DNA of 64,000 bases from JANMOK01 sp031415055 (GCA_031415055.1 JANOQZ010000035.1:1-64000); one strand, 5' to 3'. Counted from the first letter of the stretch, positions 23,994-31,597 are shown. Notes: a model not told the origin generated them from the sequence alone. A program made the numbers and translations.

Positions 23994-25078
23994 TATCCAT
24001 TCCTCCTGTTGGATTTCAGAGTTGCGACCTTTGGGTCGCGTACGGTGACCGAGTCGCGCCAAACGGCCTCGCCCTTCACCGTATGTCGGGGCGAGGCGGC
24101 CATATCTGGGTCACCTCGCATCATTTCAACCAAAAGCTCCGCCGCCTTTTCACCCATCCGCCCGTAAGGCAGATCGACAGTGGTCAGCGCGGGGAACAGA
24201 ATTTCCGAAATGACGCGGTAATCGTCAAACCCCGCCACTGACATTTGTTCAGGAACCGACACGCCTTTGGATCGCAGTATGCCGTAAACCGCCACCGCCA
24301 GGCGGTCGTTGCCGCAGCACAGCACCGTTGGCGGGTTTTCCAAGTCCAACAGGTGGTCAATCGACGAGCTGACCAGCACCGATTCACCCGGAGCACCATG
24401 TGAATCGCCACGGCGCACCAAAACTGGATCGTACGGAATGCCCGCCTCGCGCAGAGCGCGTTGATAGCCGCCCAGCCGCAAGCCATAGGCCACCAGATTT
24501 TCCGGCAAGGTCAGAAAGCCGATGCGCCGATGTCCGCGGGCAATCAGGCCGGAAACCAACGTATATTGCCCATACTCATCGTCGGGAATAACCGCAGGCG
24601 TTCCCGCCTCATCGCGGCAATTGGCCAAGACCAGGTGCTTTACATTCGCTAGGGGCGGCAGGGCGATATTCATGTGATGATCGGCAACGTAGATGATCCC
24701 TTCCGCGCGATGTTCCTGCAGCGTGCGAAACAGGTCGGGCACTTTGCTTGCATCACCACCCGTATCGGATATCAAAAGGGTAATTCCGTTCGCCGCCAGC
24801 ACGCGCTGGATGCCCTGCACGATGTAGATTTCCGGCAAACCGACCGCTTCGATGCCCGATGGGGCATCGCTGATGGCACCAGTGATCAGCCCGACAAGCC
24901 CCGATTTGCTCGAGCGCATGGTCCGCGCCGCGCTGGAAGGAATGTAGGCAAGTTTGTCCATCGCTGCCTGCACGCTGGCCCGCGTTTTATCGCTGACCAA
25001 AGCGTCACCATTCATCACCCGCGAGACGGTTTTTGCCGAAACGCCTGCAATATGCGCAACATCATAGATGGTGGCCAA
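23993..25078 (-). CDS. LacI-family transcriptional regulator
   Basis: A 361-residue repressor. Its N-terminal helix-turn-helix MATIYDVAHIAGVSAKTVSR (1-20) is followed by the hinge helix (SSAARTMRSSKSGLVGLI) and a periplasmic-binding-protein-like effector domain. It is the first gene of the operon it presumably controls, with the downstream binding-protein gene overlapping its stop by one base. The palindromes at 25107-25136 immediately upstream are likely operators, giving autoregulation. The inducer is probably the transported sugar or its product. Confidence 0.92.
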   Translation of the reverse strand: MATIYDVAHIAGVSAKTVSRVMNGDALVSDKTRASVQAAMDKLAYIPSSAARTMRSSKSGLVGLITGAISDAPSGIEAVGLPEIYIVQGIQRVLAANGITLLISDTGGDASKVPDLFRTLQEHRAEGIIYVADHHMNIALPPLANVKHLVLANCRDEAGTPAVIPDDEYGQYTLVSGLIARGHRRIGFLTLPENLVAYGLRLGGYQRALREAGIPYDPVLVRRGDSHGAPGESVLVSSSIDHLLDLENPPTVLCCGNDRLAVAVYGILRSKGVSVPEQMSVAGFDDYRVISEILFPALTTVDLPYGRMGEKAAELLVEMMRGDPDMAASPRHTVKGEAVWRDSVTVRDPKVATLKSNRRNG

Positions 25079-25106
25079 ACGTTCCTCCTCCCCGTCTCGG
25101 CGTTCT

Positions 25107-25136
25107 ATGACACCGATGACATGACACCGGTGTCAT
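25107..25136. promoter_or_regulatory. Tandem LacI-type operators
   Basis: ATGACACCGGTGTCAT (25121-25136) is a perfect 16-bp palindrome with the central CG typical of LacI-family operators. A second site, ATGACACCGATGACAT (25107-25122), matches it at 13 of 16 positions and abuts it. A weaker half-palindrome (ACACCGATTCGTGT) lies at about 25146-25159. They lie 29-80 bases before the lacI start. Confidence 0.75.
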
Positions 25137-25184
25137 TTGCGACAAACACCGATTCGTGTCAAGAAGGATTTAGGTGTTTGGCGG

Positions 25185-26201
25185 TCAGACTGGCGACGGA
25201 TTCCGCGCAAAGCCATCCTGATGCCAATAGGGATACGGCAACGGTGTGGCGCTAGCGGCATCCAAACGGGCTATTTGCTTGGCAGTTAACGACCACCCAA
25301 CCGCACCGATATTGTCCAGCAATTGCTTCTCGTCGCGTGCGCCAATAATCAGCGTCGCCACAGTCGGCCGACACAGCAGCCAGTTCAGCGCAATCTGTGG
25401 CACCGTTTTACCCGTTTCCGTCGCGACCACATCCAAAGCATCCATCACCGAATAGAACAATTCATCCGCCAAAGGCGGCGCTTGATCGGCGGTGCGCACA
25501 AATCTTGCATCGCTAGCATAGGGCTGGCTTCGGCGATATTTACCACTCAGACGCCCCCAACCCAGCGGGCTCCACACCACCGCGCCGACGCCTTGGTCCA
25601 ATCCCAACGGCAACAACTCCCGCTCATAATCGCGCCCGACCAGCGAATAATACGCCTGAAGCGCCACGTGCCGCACCAAACCCAACCGATCCGACACGGC
25701 CAAGGATTTCATCAAATGCCAGCCGCTGAAATTGGAACAACCGATGTAACGAATTTTGCCCGCCTTCACCAAACCATCCAGCGTTCCCAAAACCTCCTCC
25801 TGTGGCGTCAAAGCGTCGAACCCGTGCAATTGAAACAGGTCAATGTAGTCGGTCCCAAGACGCTTCAGCGACCCCTCAACCGCACGGGTCAGCCAGTGCC
25901 GCGATGACCCGACCTCGTTCACCCCCGGCCCCATGCCAAAGGTCGATTTGGTCGAAATCAAAACGCTGTCCCGTCGCCCCTTGACGGCGGCCCCCAGAAT
26001 TTCCTCCGACCGGCCCTGATTGTAGACGTCCGCCGTATCAAACATGCTCACCCCATGTTCCAGACAAACATCGACCAATCGCGTCGCACCCTTCACGTCG
26101 GTAGACCCCCAAGCCTTTGGCCCCGATCCACCAAACGTCACCGTGCCCAGCGTCAGCGCGGGGACCATCAAGCCAGAATTGCCAAGGCGATTGTGCTGCA
26201 T
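25185..26201 (-). CDS. Aldo/keto reductase
   Basis: A 338-residue (alpha/beta)8 NADPH-dependent oxidoreductase with the full catalytic tetrad: D55 and Y60 (MFDTADVYNQG), K85 (ISTKST), H126 (FQLHGFD). The NADP-binding C-terminal segment is LIIGARDEKQLLDN. The tail PYPYWHQDGFARNPSP is that of a subgroup tied to sugar loci. ATG at 26201 is preferred to an in-frame reading from 26336. It reads toward lacI and may share the catabolic pathway; its transcript would cross the operators. Confidence 0.9.
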   Translation of the reverse strand: MQHNRLGNSGLMVPALTLGTVTFGGSGPKAWGSTDVKGATRLVDVCLEHGVSMFDTADVYNQGRSEEILGAAVKGRRDSVLISTKSTFGMGPGVNEVGSSRHWLTRAVEGSLKRLGTDYIDLFQLHGFDALTPQEEVLGTLDGLVKAGKIRYIGCSNFSGWHLMKSLAVSDRLGLVRHVALQAYYSLVGRDYERELLPLGLDQGVGAVVWSPLGWGRLSGKYRRSQPYASDARFVRTADQAPPLADELFYSVMDALDVVATETGKTVPQIALNWLLCRPTVATLIIGARDEKQLLDNIGAVGWSLTAKQIARLDAASATPLPYPYWHQDGFARNPSPV

Positions 26202-26284
26202 GAGATGACTTTCCTGTTGAAGATTTCCTGCAGTTGACAGGTGCGAAGCAAAATTGGCAAGGTCGCCTGAACGGAGAAACCCAA

Positions 26285-26896
26285 ATGACCCTGAAGGTAA
26301 TCGGCACCGGTTTTGGCCGCACCGGCACCGATTCAATGCGCGAAGCCCTGACCATTCTCGGTTTCGGCCCTTGCCACCACATGTTTGAGGTCATGGAAAA
26401 GGAAGAACAAAAACGCCGCTGGCGGGCAATGGTGCAAGGGGCAGCACACGACTGGGATTATATAATGGAAGGCTACCAATCCTGCGTCGACTGGCCCTCG
26501 GCGCATTACTGGCCCGAACTGATCACCGCCTACCCCGATGCCAAAGTCATCCTCACCTATCGCAGCGCCGAAAGCTGGTGGGAAAGTTTCGCCAAAACCA
26601 TCCGCCCCGGCATCAACCAAACCAGTGATCCGTTGTCATTGGGACTTGCCCTGATCAAGGAAATTGTGTTTTCCGGCAATATCGATGACCGCGACCATTG
26701 CATCGCAATCTACAACGCCAACGTCGCCGCCGTCAAAGCCACGGTCCCGGCCAACCGCCTGCTGATACACAGCCTCGGCGATGGCTGGGAACCTTTGTGC
26801 GCCGATCTCGGCGTCGCCATCCCCGACCAACCCTATCCCGACCGCAACAACGCAGCGACGTTTGCGGTCAGGCAATTGAAGGATAACAAGCCGTAG
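26285..26896 (+). CDS. Sulfotransferase-family protein
   Basis: A 203-residue P-loop protein of the Sulfotransfer_4 type. The 5'-phosphosulfate-binding loop is GTGFGRTGTDSMREAL at about 7-22, and a second motif is ILTYRSAESWWESF. Such proteins transfer sulfate from PAPS to a hydroxyl or amine. MTLKVIG at 26285 is used because it places the P-loop at the usual distance from the N-terminus. The acceptor is unknown. It stands alone and is followed by a REP-like palindrome. Confidence 0.82.
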   Translation: MTLKVIGTGFGRTGTDSMREALTILGFGPCHHMFEVMEKEEQKRRWRAMVQGAAHDWDYIMEGYQSCVDWPSAHYWPELITAYPDAKVILTYRSAESWWESFAKTIRPGINQTSDPLSLGLALIKEIVFSGNIDDRDHCIAIYNANVAAVKATVPANRLLIHSLGDGWEPLCADLGVAIPDQPYPDRNNAATFAVRQLKDNKP

Positions 26897-26916
26897 GGTG
26901 CGCTTTCAGGCGCACC
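26893..26916. repeat. GTAGGGTGCGC-type palindrome
   Basis: GTAGGGTGCGC followed by TTTCAG and GCGCACC forms a 7-bp stem. The leading GTAGGGTG matches the elements at 28849-28928 and 28998-29022, so all belong to one REP-like family. It overlaps the end of the sulfotransferase gene and could act as its terminator. Confidence 0.6.
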
Positions 26917-26943
26917 ACTCAAGCCACGCACAAGACGTTGACC

Positions 26944-27495
26944 TTAACTCCCCCCTCGTCCAACGGCAAACGCAATCCAATCCACCGCTTCACTTTCGCG
27001 CACAACTAATTCCTCCACCGAAAACCGATCCCGAAACAAGACCAGATTCTGACAAGCCCAACGCGCACTTGGTGCCAATATCCCGTCAAACCCCAAGAAG
27101 GACGCCGCATCGGCAATCTCTTGCGTGCGCTCGTATGACAGGCTGCTATAACTTTCCGACGTTATCCCCAGTTGCGCCAATGCCGCGAGATCGGCGAATT
27201 TCAGCGTCCGTTTCGTCGCCACCGAAATCCGCCAAATTACCGACCGAAGTTTTGACGGAAATACCGGTTGTTGCATCAGGTGAAAGTATATTTCCGCCAG
27301 CGCACCTTCTCGTTGCAATGATGTGTAAAGCACATCAAACGTCCCCGGATCCCAGTGCGACTTTGAGGCGTGCCCCTGCAAAACATCGCGCCCATCACGG
27401 ACAACCCGCCAAACATCACCCCTAAACGCCACGCCAACATGCGCATCCAGCACATCCAGCAATTCCGGGTCACGGGCGCGGCGTTCCTCGACCAT
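26944..27495 (-). CDS. RES-domain toxin (NAD+ phosphorylase / ADP-ribosyltransferase type)
   Basis: A 183-residue RES-domain protein. The family's Arg and Glu lie in DVWRVV (R30) and GALAEIYFH (E68), with the W-x-P-GTFDVLYTSL segment between. Characterised members (MbcT, ParT, Res) deplete NAD+ by phosphorolysis or modify PRPP synthetase. It starts 3 bases after the antitoxin stop, in the usual antitoxin-first order. The third signature residue (Ser) cannot be assigned surely by eye. Confidence 0.88.
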   Translation of the reverse strand: MVEERRARDPELLDVLDAHVGVAFRGDVWRVVRDGRDVLQGHASKSHWDPGTFDVLYTSLQREGALAEIYFHLMQQPVFPSKLRSVIWRISVATKRTLKFADLAALAQLGITSESYSSLSYERTQEIADAASFLGFDGILAPSARWACQNLVLFRDRFSVEELVVRESEAVDWIAFAVGRGGS

Positions 27496-27498
27496 GGT

Positions 27499-27837
27499 TC
27501 AGACGAAAGCGCCCGCATCAAGGCGCTCGATCACCGCCAGAACTTCCTCGGTCCGGTCGGTGTTGATCAAGTCAATCGCCCGCTCGCCGCCTAGCAATTG
27601 GTGCCGCGCATGCAGCCACAGCCGCGTCTCATCCGCCGTGTAGAAATCTGACAATCGGTCCACCACGTAGCGCAAATCGGCGATCACCGTTTGCACATGC
27701 AACCCCGGCGTGCTGCTGCCCTGCGACCAACGCGAGACGGTGGCGGTCGAAACATCAACGATGTTGGCAATATCCTTGCCCTGCAACCCGCCCCGGTTGC
27801 GCAGGTCGTCGATAATTCGGGCGACGGCGGTGGCCAT
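27499..27837 (-). CDS. Xre/MbcA/ParS-type antitoxin
   Basis: A 112-residue antitoxin. The N-terminal helix-turn-helix (about 12-45, with VSTATVSRWSQG as recognition helix) is followed by a C-terminal toxin-binding DUF2384 domain with ARHQLLGGERAIDLI. ATG at 27837 has GGAG 6 bases upstream; an in-frame ATG at 27849 is less well placed. It should neutralise the RES toxin and repress the operon by binding the palindrome at 27861-27884. Confidence 0.88.
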   Translation of the reverse strand: MATAVARIIDDLRNRGGLQGKDIANIVDVSTATVSRWSQGSSTPGLHVQTVIADLRYVVDRLSDFYTADETRLWLHARHQLLGGERAIDLINTDRTEEVLAVIERLDAGAFV

Positions 27838-27860
27838 CAGAATCTCCAATTACATTTCTG

Positions 27861-27884
27861 TTTCACCACTATACTAACGTGAAA
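27861..27884. promoter_or_regulatory. Probable operator/promoter of the RES toxin-antitoxin operon
   Basis: Half-sites TTTCAC (27861-27866) and GTGAAA (27879-27884) flank a minus-strand TATAGT that could be the -10 element. The site lies 24-47 bases before the antitoxin start, the expected place for autoregulation. The palindrome is only 6+6 bases with a 12-base spacer. Confidence 0.5.
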
Positions 27885-27946
27885 TCGAAACGCAATTCCA
27901 ATTCGGATGGCCCAAATATCCCGGGGTCCGGGGCAGCGCCCCGCGC

Positions 27947-28741
27947 TTACTTAGGCAACAATTTCATGAACGCCGCAAACTCCGCATCTTCGATCCCCAC
28001 CAAATGCTCCGGCCCCGGATAGGCGCCCGACTGCACATCGGCGCGAAACTCGCCAAACGCCGCCAGCCGTTCCGCCTGCAGCCGGTCAAACTCAGCCGCG
28101 AAGTTTCGATACACCTTAGCGTGCCGCGGACGATGCCCGCGCGTGTAACCCAACACATCCTCGGCGAACAAATACTGCGCGTCGCCGCCCGTTCCCGCCC
28201 CCATGCTCAGCATCAGCATCTTGGTGCGCTTGGAAATCTCCGCCGCCACTCGTGCGGGCACCACTTCCAACTCGGCCCCGATCGCCCCGGCCTCTTCCAA
28301 AGCCTTGACCTTTTCGTACACCCCAATCGCGCTATCGGCAGTCTTGCCCACCGCCTTGAACCCGCCGGTCCAGGTGGCTTGCGAGGGCACCAGCCCGACA
28401 TGGCCGATCACCGGAATCCCCTCGGCCCGCAGCTTCCTCACAATCTCCAGCGACGCCGAGCAATAGCAGCAATCGCCCCCCACCCGTATCGCCCGATGCG
28501 CGGCGCGGATGTAATCGTCGTAGGTCGCCAATTCGCCATACAGCAAGCCGACCTGCACAAAACAATCCCCCGCCGCCTCGCGCATTTCGGCGTTCCAGAT
28601 CGGATCGATAATCGACAACATATCAATCCCCGCCGCCGAAGCCGCCCGCGCCTCGTCCAGCGTATCGACATAGAGCATGGTCAGTTGCGTCTTGCCTTTC
28701 AGGGCCAGCATATCAGCGACAGTGCGGCGGTTGCGGCTCAT
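27947..28741 (-). CDS. Divergent PanB-like protein (ketopantoate hydroxymethyltransferase superfamily)
   Basis: A 264-residue (beta/alpha)8 protein. The second half keeps PanB landmarks: IPVIGHVGLVPSQATWTGG, ELEVVPARVAAEI and MGAGTGGDAQYLFAEDVLG. In the first half the metal and lysine motifs of PanB (DSLGM, DLPFG, KLEG) are replaced by segments such as LSIIDPIW, FVQVGLLYG and GGDCCYCSAS. The length equals that of PanB. It may be a distinct branch, related to phosphoenolpyruvate-mutase or isocitrate-lyase folds, rather than the pantothenate enzyme. No panC lies nearby. MSRNRRTV at 28741 is the chosen start. Confidence 0.7.
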   Translation of the reverse strand: MSRNRRTVADMLALKGKTQLTMLYVDTLDEARAASAAGIDMLSIIDPIWNAEMREAAGDCFVQVGLLYGELATYDDYIRAAHRAIRVGGDCCYCSASLEIVRKLRAEGIPVIGHVGLVPSQATWTGGFKAVGKTADSAIGVYEKVKALEEAGAIGAELEVVPARVAAEISKRTKMLMLSMGAGTGGDAQYLFAEDVLGYTRGHRPRHAKVYRNFAAEFDRLQAERLAAFGEFRADVQSGAYPGPEHLVGIEDAEFAAFMKLLPK

Positions 28742-28848
28742 GGGTTTTCTCCGGTTGGTTGGGGGGGAAGGTGCCGGTTTTCGCCCCCAACACAAGCGGC
28801 TCGCCGCGGAATCTTGCAGCAGCCATCATTTGGGGCCGGTTGCCACCC

Positions 28849-28928
28849 GTAGGGTGCGCATTCTGCGCACCATTCCACCGCCGCCCCACAACCCACCGCA
28901 ACAATGGTGCGCAAAATGCGCACCCTAC
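28849..28928. repeat. Long inverted repeat of the GTAGGGTGCGC family
   Basis: The left arm (28849-28874) and right arm (28903-28928) are each 26 bases and complementary except at one position, with a 28-base spacer. Each arm itself contains a GGTGCGCA..TGCGCACC palindrome, so this is a pair of REP units in opposite orientation (BIME-like). It lies in the 343-bp gap 28742-29084, which holds no gene. Confidence 0.8.
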
Positions 28929-28997
28929 CCTTCGCCATCCCGCCGTGCCGGACTTGATCCGGGACCTCCTGTTTTCCACCTCCAAAATCAAAAAAAA

Positions 28998-29070
28998 GTA
29001 GGGTGGGTTTTAACCCACCATTCCACTCATTGCGTTTGATGCACCGCTTGCAGGTGGGATGAATCCCACC
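28998..29070. repeat. GTAGGGTGGG-type palindromes
   Basis: GTAGGGTGGGTTTTAACCCACC starts at 28998 and a second palindrome, GGTGGGATGAATCCCACC, covers 29053-29070. The first shares the GTAGGGTG head and the trailing ATTCCAC with the neighbouring pair at 28849. The elements sit just past the stop of the AT-rich gene and could end its transcript. The rest of 28742-29084 shows nothing else. Confidence 0.65.
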
Positions 29071-29084
29071 CCACTCGCTGACCC

Positions 29085-29642
29085 CTATCGGCCCGTTTGG
29101 CCATCATTTTGCGCAGCATCACCCCAATTTAGACGGTACCACTCACCAAAAGACTGCCTACGCAGCGTCGTTGAATTTGCTGCAATTGCGGAACCAAATT
29201 TTTTCTGGTTGAACTGAATCGAATCCATTTCGGAGTAATTCAACCAACGGATATTTCCGGTAATGGTTGGACTATTTTTATTGTCGGTCAAATCTGAAAT
29301 CTCAACTAGAACCATTCCGGACTGAAGGTCGCTAACTACGACATATTTGTCACCCTCAATGATGGTAGTTAAAAATACACGCTGTTTACTTGCTTCAAAC
29401 GTGCCAACAATTGTTCCCAGCATCCGAGGAACAAAACAGACAATCAAAATCACAGTAACAATTTGCGAATAACCGGCGCTACTAATCCTCGCATCTATTG
29501 ATTTATTGTACAGCGAACGCGTGCCGTCAATTTCAGCGTTGACATATTCACTATAGGTTATTCCGGACTTTTTCGTATATATGCTTGCTATTTCCCATAC
29601 TGAAAACACTAAAAAACAATTAGCAATGCAACCGAAGTCCAA
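29085..29642 (-). CDS. 3' part of a split membrane-protein gene
   Basis: This frame encodes CFLVFSVWEIASIYTKKSG and about 150 further residues with one more hydrophobic helix (IVTVILIVCFVPRMLGTIV) and a polar C-terminal domain of about 100 residues. It has no convincing start; the only one is a TTG inside the 5' part. It continues the transmembrane helix that breaks off in the upstream frame, so the two are almost certainly one gene of about 300 codons separated by a -1 frameshift at a run of six T. The composition is AT-rich, unlike its neighbours. No family is recognised. Confidence 0.6.
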   Translation of the reverse strand: MDFGCIANCFLVFSVWEIASIYTKKSGITYSEYVNAEIDGTRSLYNKSIDARISSAGYSQIVTVILIVCFVPRMLGTIVGTFEASKQRVFLTTIIEGDKYVVVSDLQSGMVLVEISDLTDNKNSPTITGNIRWLNYSEMDSIQFNQKKFGSAIAANSTTLRRQSFGEWYRLNWGDAAQNDGQTGR

Positions 29643-29986
29643 GTAACTCCCTCATAGTACATTACGAGTAAAAAGAACATCGACACGAACAAAGGTAAAA
29701 TATTTACAAATATTAACCTAACAATGCTTATTCTAAACCAAAATATTGGCAACTGTGTGAACTGAAAAACTAGCACTAAGAATACTGACAACGCAGTTGC
29801 AGCAAAGGCTAAATCTGAAACTCCTAAGCTGACAAACGCCCCTTCAATACCGAAATAGGACAAATACGATTTTTCAAAAGAATAAGAAAAAAGATAAACT
29901 AGCGCAGTTGCCACAGCAATCAACAAAGCCTCATTGCCGACGAATGACCGAATTGCGCGGCGCGGCCATTCCTTGGTTTCACTCAA
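29609..29986 (-). CDS. 5' part of a split membrane-protein gene
   Basis: The frame starts at a TTG (29986) with GGGGAG about 8 bases upstream and encodes 125 residues. There are four hydrophobic helices: ALLIAVATALVYLFSY, SDLAFAATALSVFLVLVF, ISIVRLIFVNILPLFVSMFF, and a last one cut off at SVALLIVF. It ends at a TAG immediately after a T6 tract. A -1 shift on that tract restores LLIVFLVFSVWEIASIY, a complete helix, in the 29085-29642 frame. A base lost in the genome, an assembly error or programmed slippage would all explain it. The low GC suggests foreign origin. Confidence 0.6.
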   Translation of the reverse strand: MSETKEWPRRAIRSFVGNEALLIAVATALVYLFSYSFEKSYLSYFGIEGAFVSLGVSDLAFAATALSVFLVLVFQFTQLPIFWFRISIVRLIFVNILPLFVSMFFLLVMYYEGVTWTSVALLIVF

Positions 29987-30166
29987 TTGTCACTCTCCCC
30001 ATAATTTTCGGCGCGCTGCAAAAAGCCATAATGTCGTTGCGCGTAGTCAGACACCAATCAACGCGACCTACAAGAGACTACTTTCCGGTCCTTCCCCTCT
30101 CCTTCCCTTCCCCCCACCCCTCATGCCACACTCCCCCAAGCCTCCACCTCCCGGAACCCCACCCTC

Positions 30167-31507
30167 ATGCGCACCACCCGCCCCTCCAACCTCTTCTACC
30201 AAACCGACCACCCGCGCCCCGTCCTCGACCGCGCCGAGGGCATCTATATGTGGGACACCAACGGCAACCGCTTCATCGACGGCTCCAGCGGAGCGATGGT
30301 CTGCAACATCGGTCATTCCAACCCCGTCGTCCTCGCAGCAATGCAAAAACAAATGGCCAAGTCCACTTTCGGCTACCGGCTGCATTTCGAGACCGAAGCC
30401 TCGGAAAAACTCGCCGCCAAAACCGCCGCCCTCGCTTGGCCCGGCATGACCCGGGTGTTCTTCGTTTCCGGCGGCTCGGAGGCGGTCGAATCCGCCCTCA
30501 AACTCGCCCGCCAATACGCCATCGCCATCAAGCAGCCGCAACGCTGGAAGGTGATCTCGCGCTATCCCAGCTACCACGGCTGCACTCTTGGCGCGCTCGC
30601 CATCACCGGTTACGACCCGCTGACCGACCCCTATCTGCCGATGATGCAGATGATGCCCAAAGTGCCCGCCCCCCGCGCTTGGCTCGACGGCCTCGACCCG
30701 GCAAACGCCGCCACCGGCCAACACTACGCCGCCATGCTGGAAGCCAAAATCATTGCCGAAGGCCCCGAAACCGTCCTCGCCCACATCCTAGAACCCATCG
30801 GCGGTGCCTCCACCGGCGCGTTGGTTCCCCCCAAAGGCTACATGGAAGCCGTCCGCGCCATCTGCACCCGCTACGGCGTGCTCCTGATCCACGACGAAGT
30901 CATGTCCGGCGGCGGTCGCACCGGCAAGTTTTTCGGCGGCCAGCACTGGACCGCCGCCCCCGACATCCTCGCCGTTTCCAAAGGTTTCGGCGCCGGCTAC
31001 GTCCCCCTCGGCGCCATGGTCGCCCAGCAAGCCATCGTCGATGCCGTCCTGTCCGAGGGCCCGTTCCAGCACGGCTTCACCTATGCCGGCAACCCCTTGG
31101 CCTGCGCCGCCGGGCTGGCGGTGATCGGGGAAATCGAGCGCCTGAACCTGATGCAAAACGCCGTTTCCACCGGCGCAATCCTCAAAGCCGAACTCACCGC
31201 CCTGATGACCCGTTTCCCCTTCATCGGCGACGTCCGCGGCATGGGCGTGCTGCTGGCGTTTGAACTGGTATCCGACCGCACCACCAAAGCCCCCCTCAAC
31301 CCCGCCCTCAAAGCCTTCGACCGCCTCACCGAACACGCCTACCAACGCGGCCTCATCATCTACCCCCGCCGGTCACGAGGCGGCTACTCCGGCGACCATT
31401 TCCTGATCGCGCCGCCGATGATCACGACTGAGGCGCAAGTGGGGGAAATCATGGAGAGGCTTGTGGATGCCCTCACCGCCTTCGCCAAGGAATGCGGTCT
31501 TGGATGA
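30167..31507 (+). CDS. Class III aminotransferase
   Basis: A 446-residue PLP aminotransferase of the aspartate aminotransferase superfamily. PLP lysine K272 is in AVSKGFGAGYVPLGA, the DEVMSGGGRTG metal-side motif is near 243-253, and VSGGSEAVESALKLAR is the phosphate cup. It is close in layout to omega-amino acid:pyruvate transaminases. It is followed after 211 bases by a BKACE gene, and together they could handle a beta-keto or amino acid. The amino donor is unknown. ATG 30167 gives the family-typical N-terminus MRTTRPSNLFYQTD. Confidence 0.88.
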   Translation: MRTTRPSNLFYQTDHPRPVLDRAEGIYMWDTNGNRFIDGSSGAMVCNIGHSNPVVLAAMQKQMAKSTFGYRLHFETEASEKLAAKTAALAWPGMTRVFFVSGGSEAVESALKLARQYAIAIKQPQRWKVISRYPSYHGCTLGALAITGYDPLTDPYLPMMQMMPKVPAPRAWLDGLDPANAATGQHYAAMLEAKIIAEGPETVLAHILEPIGGASTGALVPPKGYMEAVRAICTRYGVLLIHDEVMSGGGRTGKFFGGQHWTAAPDILAVSKGFGAGYVPLGAMVAQQAIVDAVLSEGPFQHGFTYAGNPLACAAGLAVIGEIERLNLMQNAVSTGAILKAELTALMTRFPFIGDVRGMGVLLAFELVSDRTTKAPLNPALKAFDRLTEHAYQRGLIIYPRRSRGGYSGDHFLIAPPMITTEAQVGEIMERLVDALTAFAKECGLG

Positions 31508-31565
31508 CCCTTTGTGCGCATCATAAAGGGCGCTGCCGTCCCGGGGTGGGCGCAACACGCCCGCC

Positions 31566-31597
31566 GTCGTGCTGAAAGCACGCCTTAGGCGTGACGG
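31566..31597 (+). repeat. Dispersed 32-bp double-hairpin repeat, copy 2
   Basis: These 32 bases match the reverse complement of 7060-7091 with one difference, an A/C change in a hairpin loop. Flanking CCCGCC (before) and GGCGGG (after) add an outer stem. A further palindrome, GGGCG..CGCCC, lies at about 31547-31560, and GGCGC..GCGCC followed by TTTTCTTTTT downstream may terminate the aminotransferase transcript. The gap 31508-31718 has no gene. Confidence 0.75.

Noticed and set aside
27929..27943. CGGGGC/GCCCCG hairpin after the PanB-like gene as a terminator
   Set aside because: The stem is good, but no T tract follows on the transcribed strand, so termination is not supported.
26893..29070. 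CRISPR array
   Set aside because: The repeats are palindromic, irregularly spaced and only a few; there are no uniform spacers and no cas genes.
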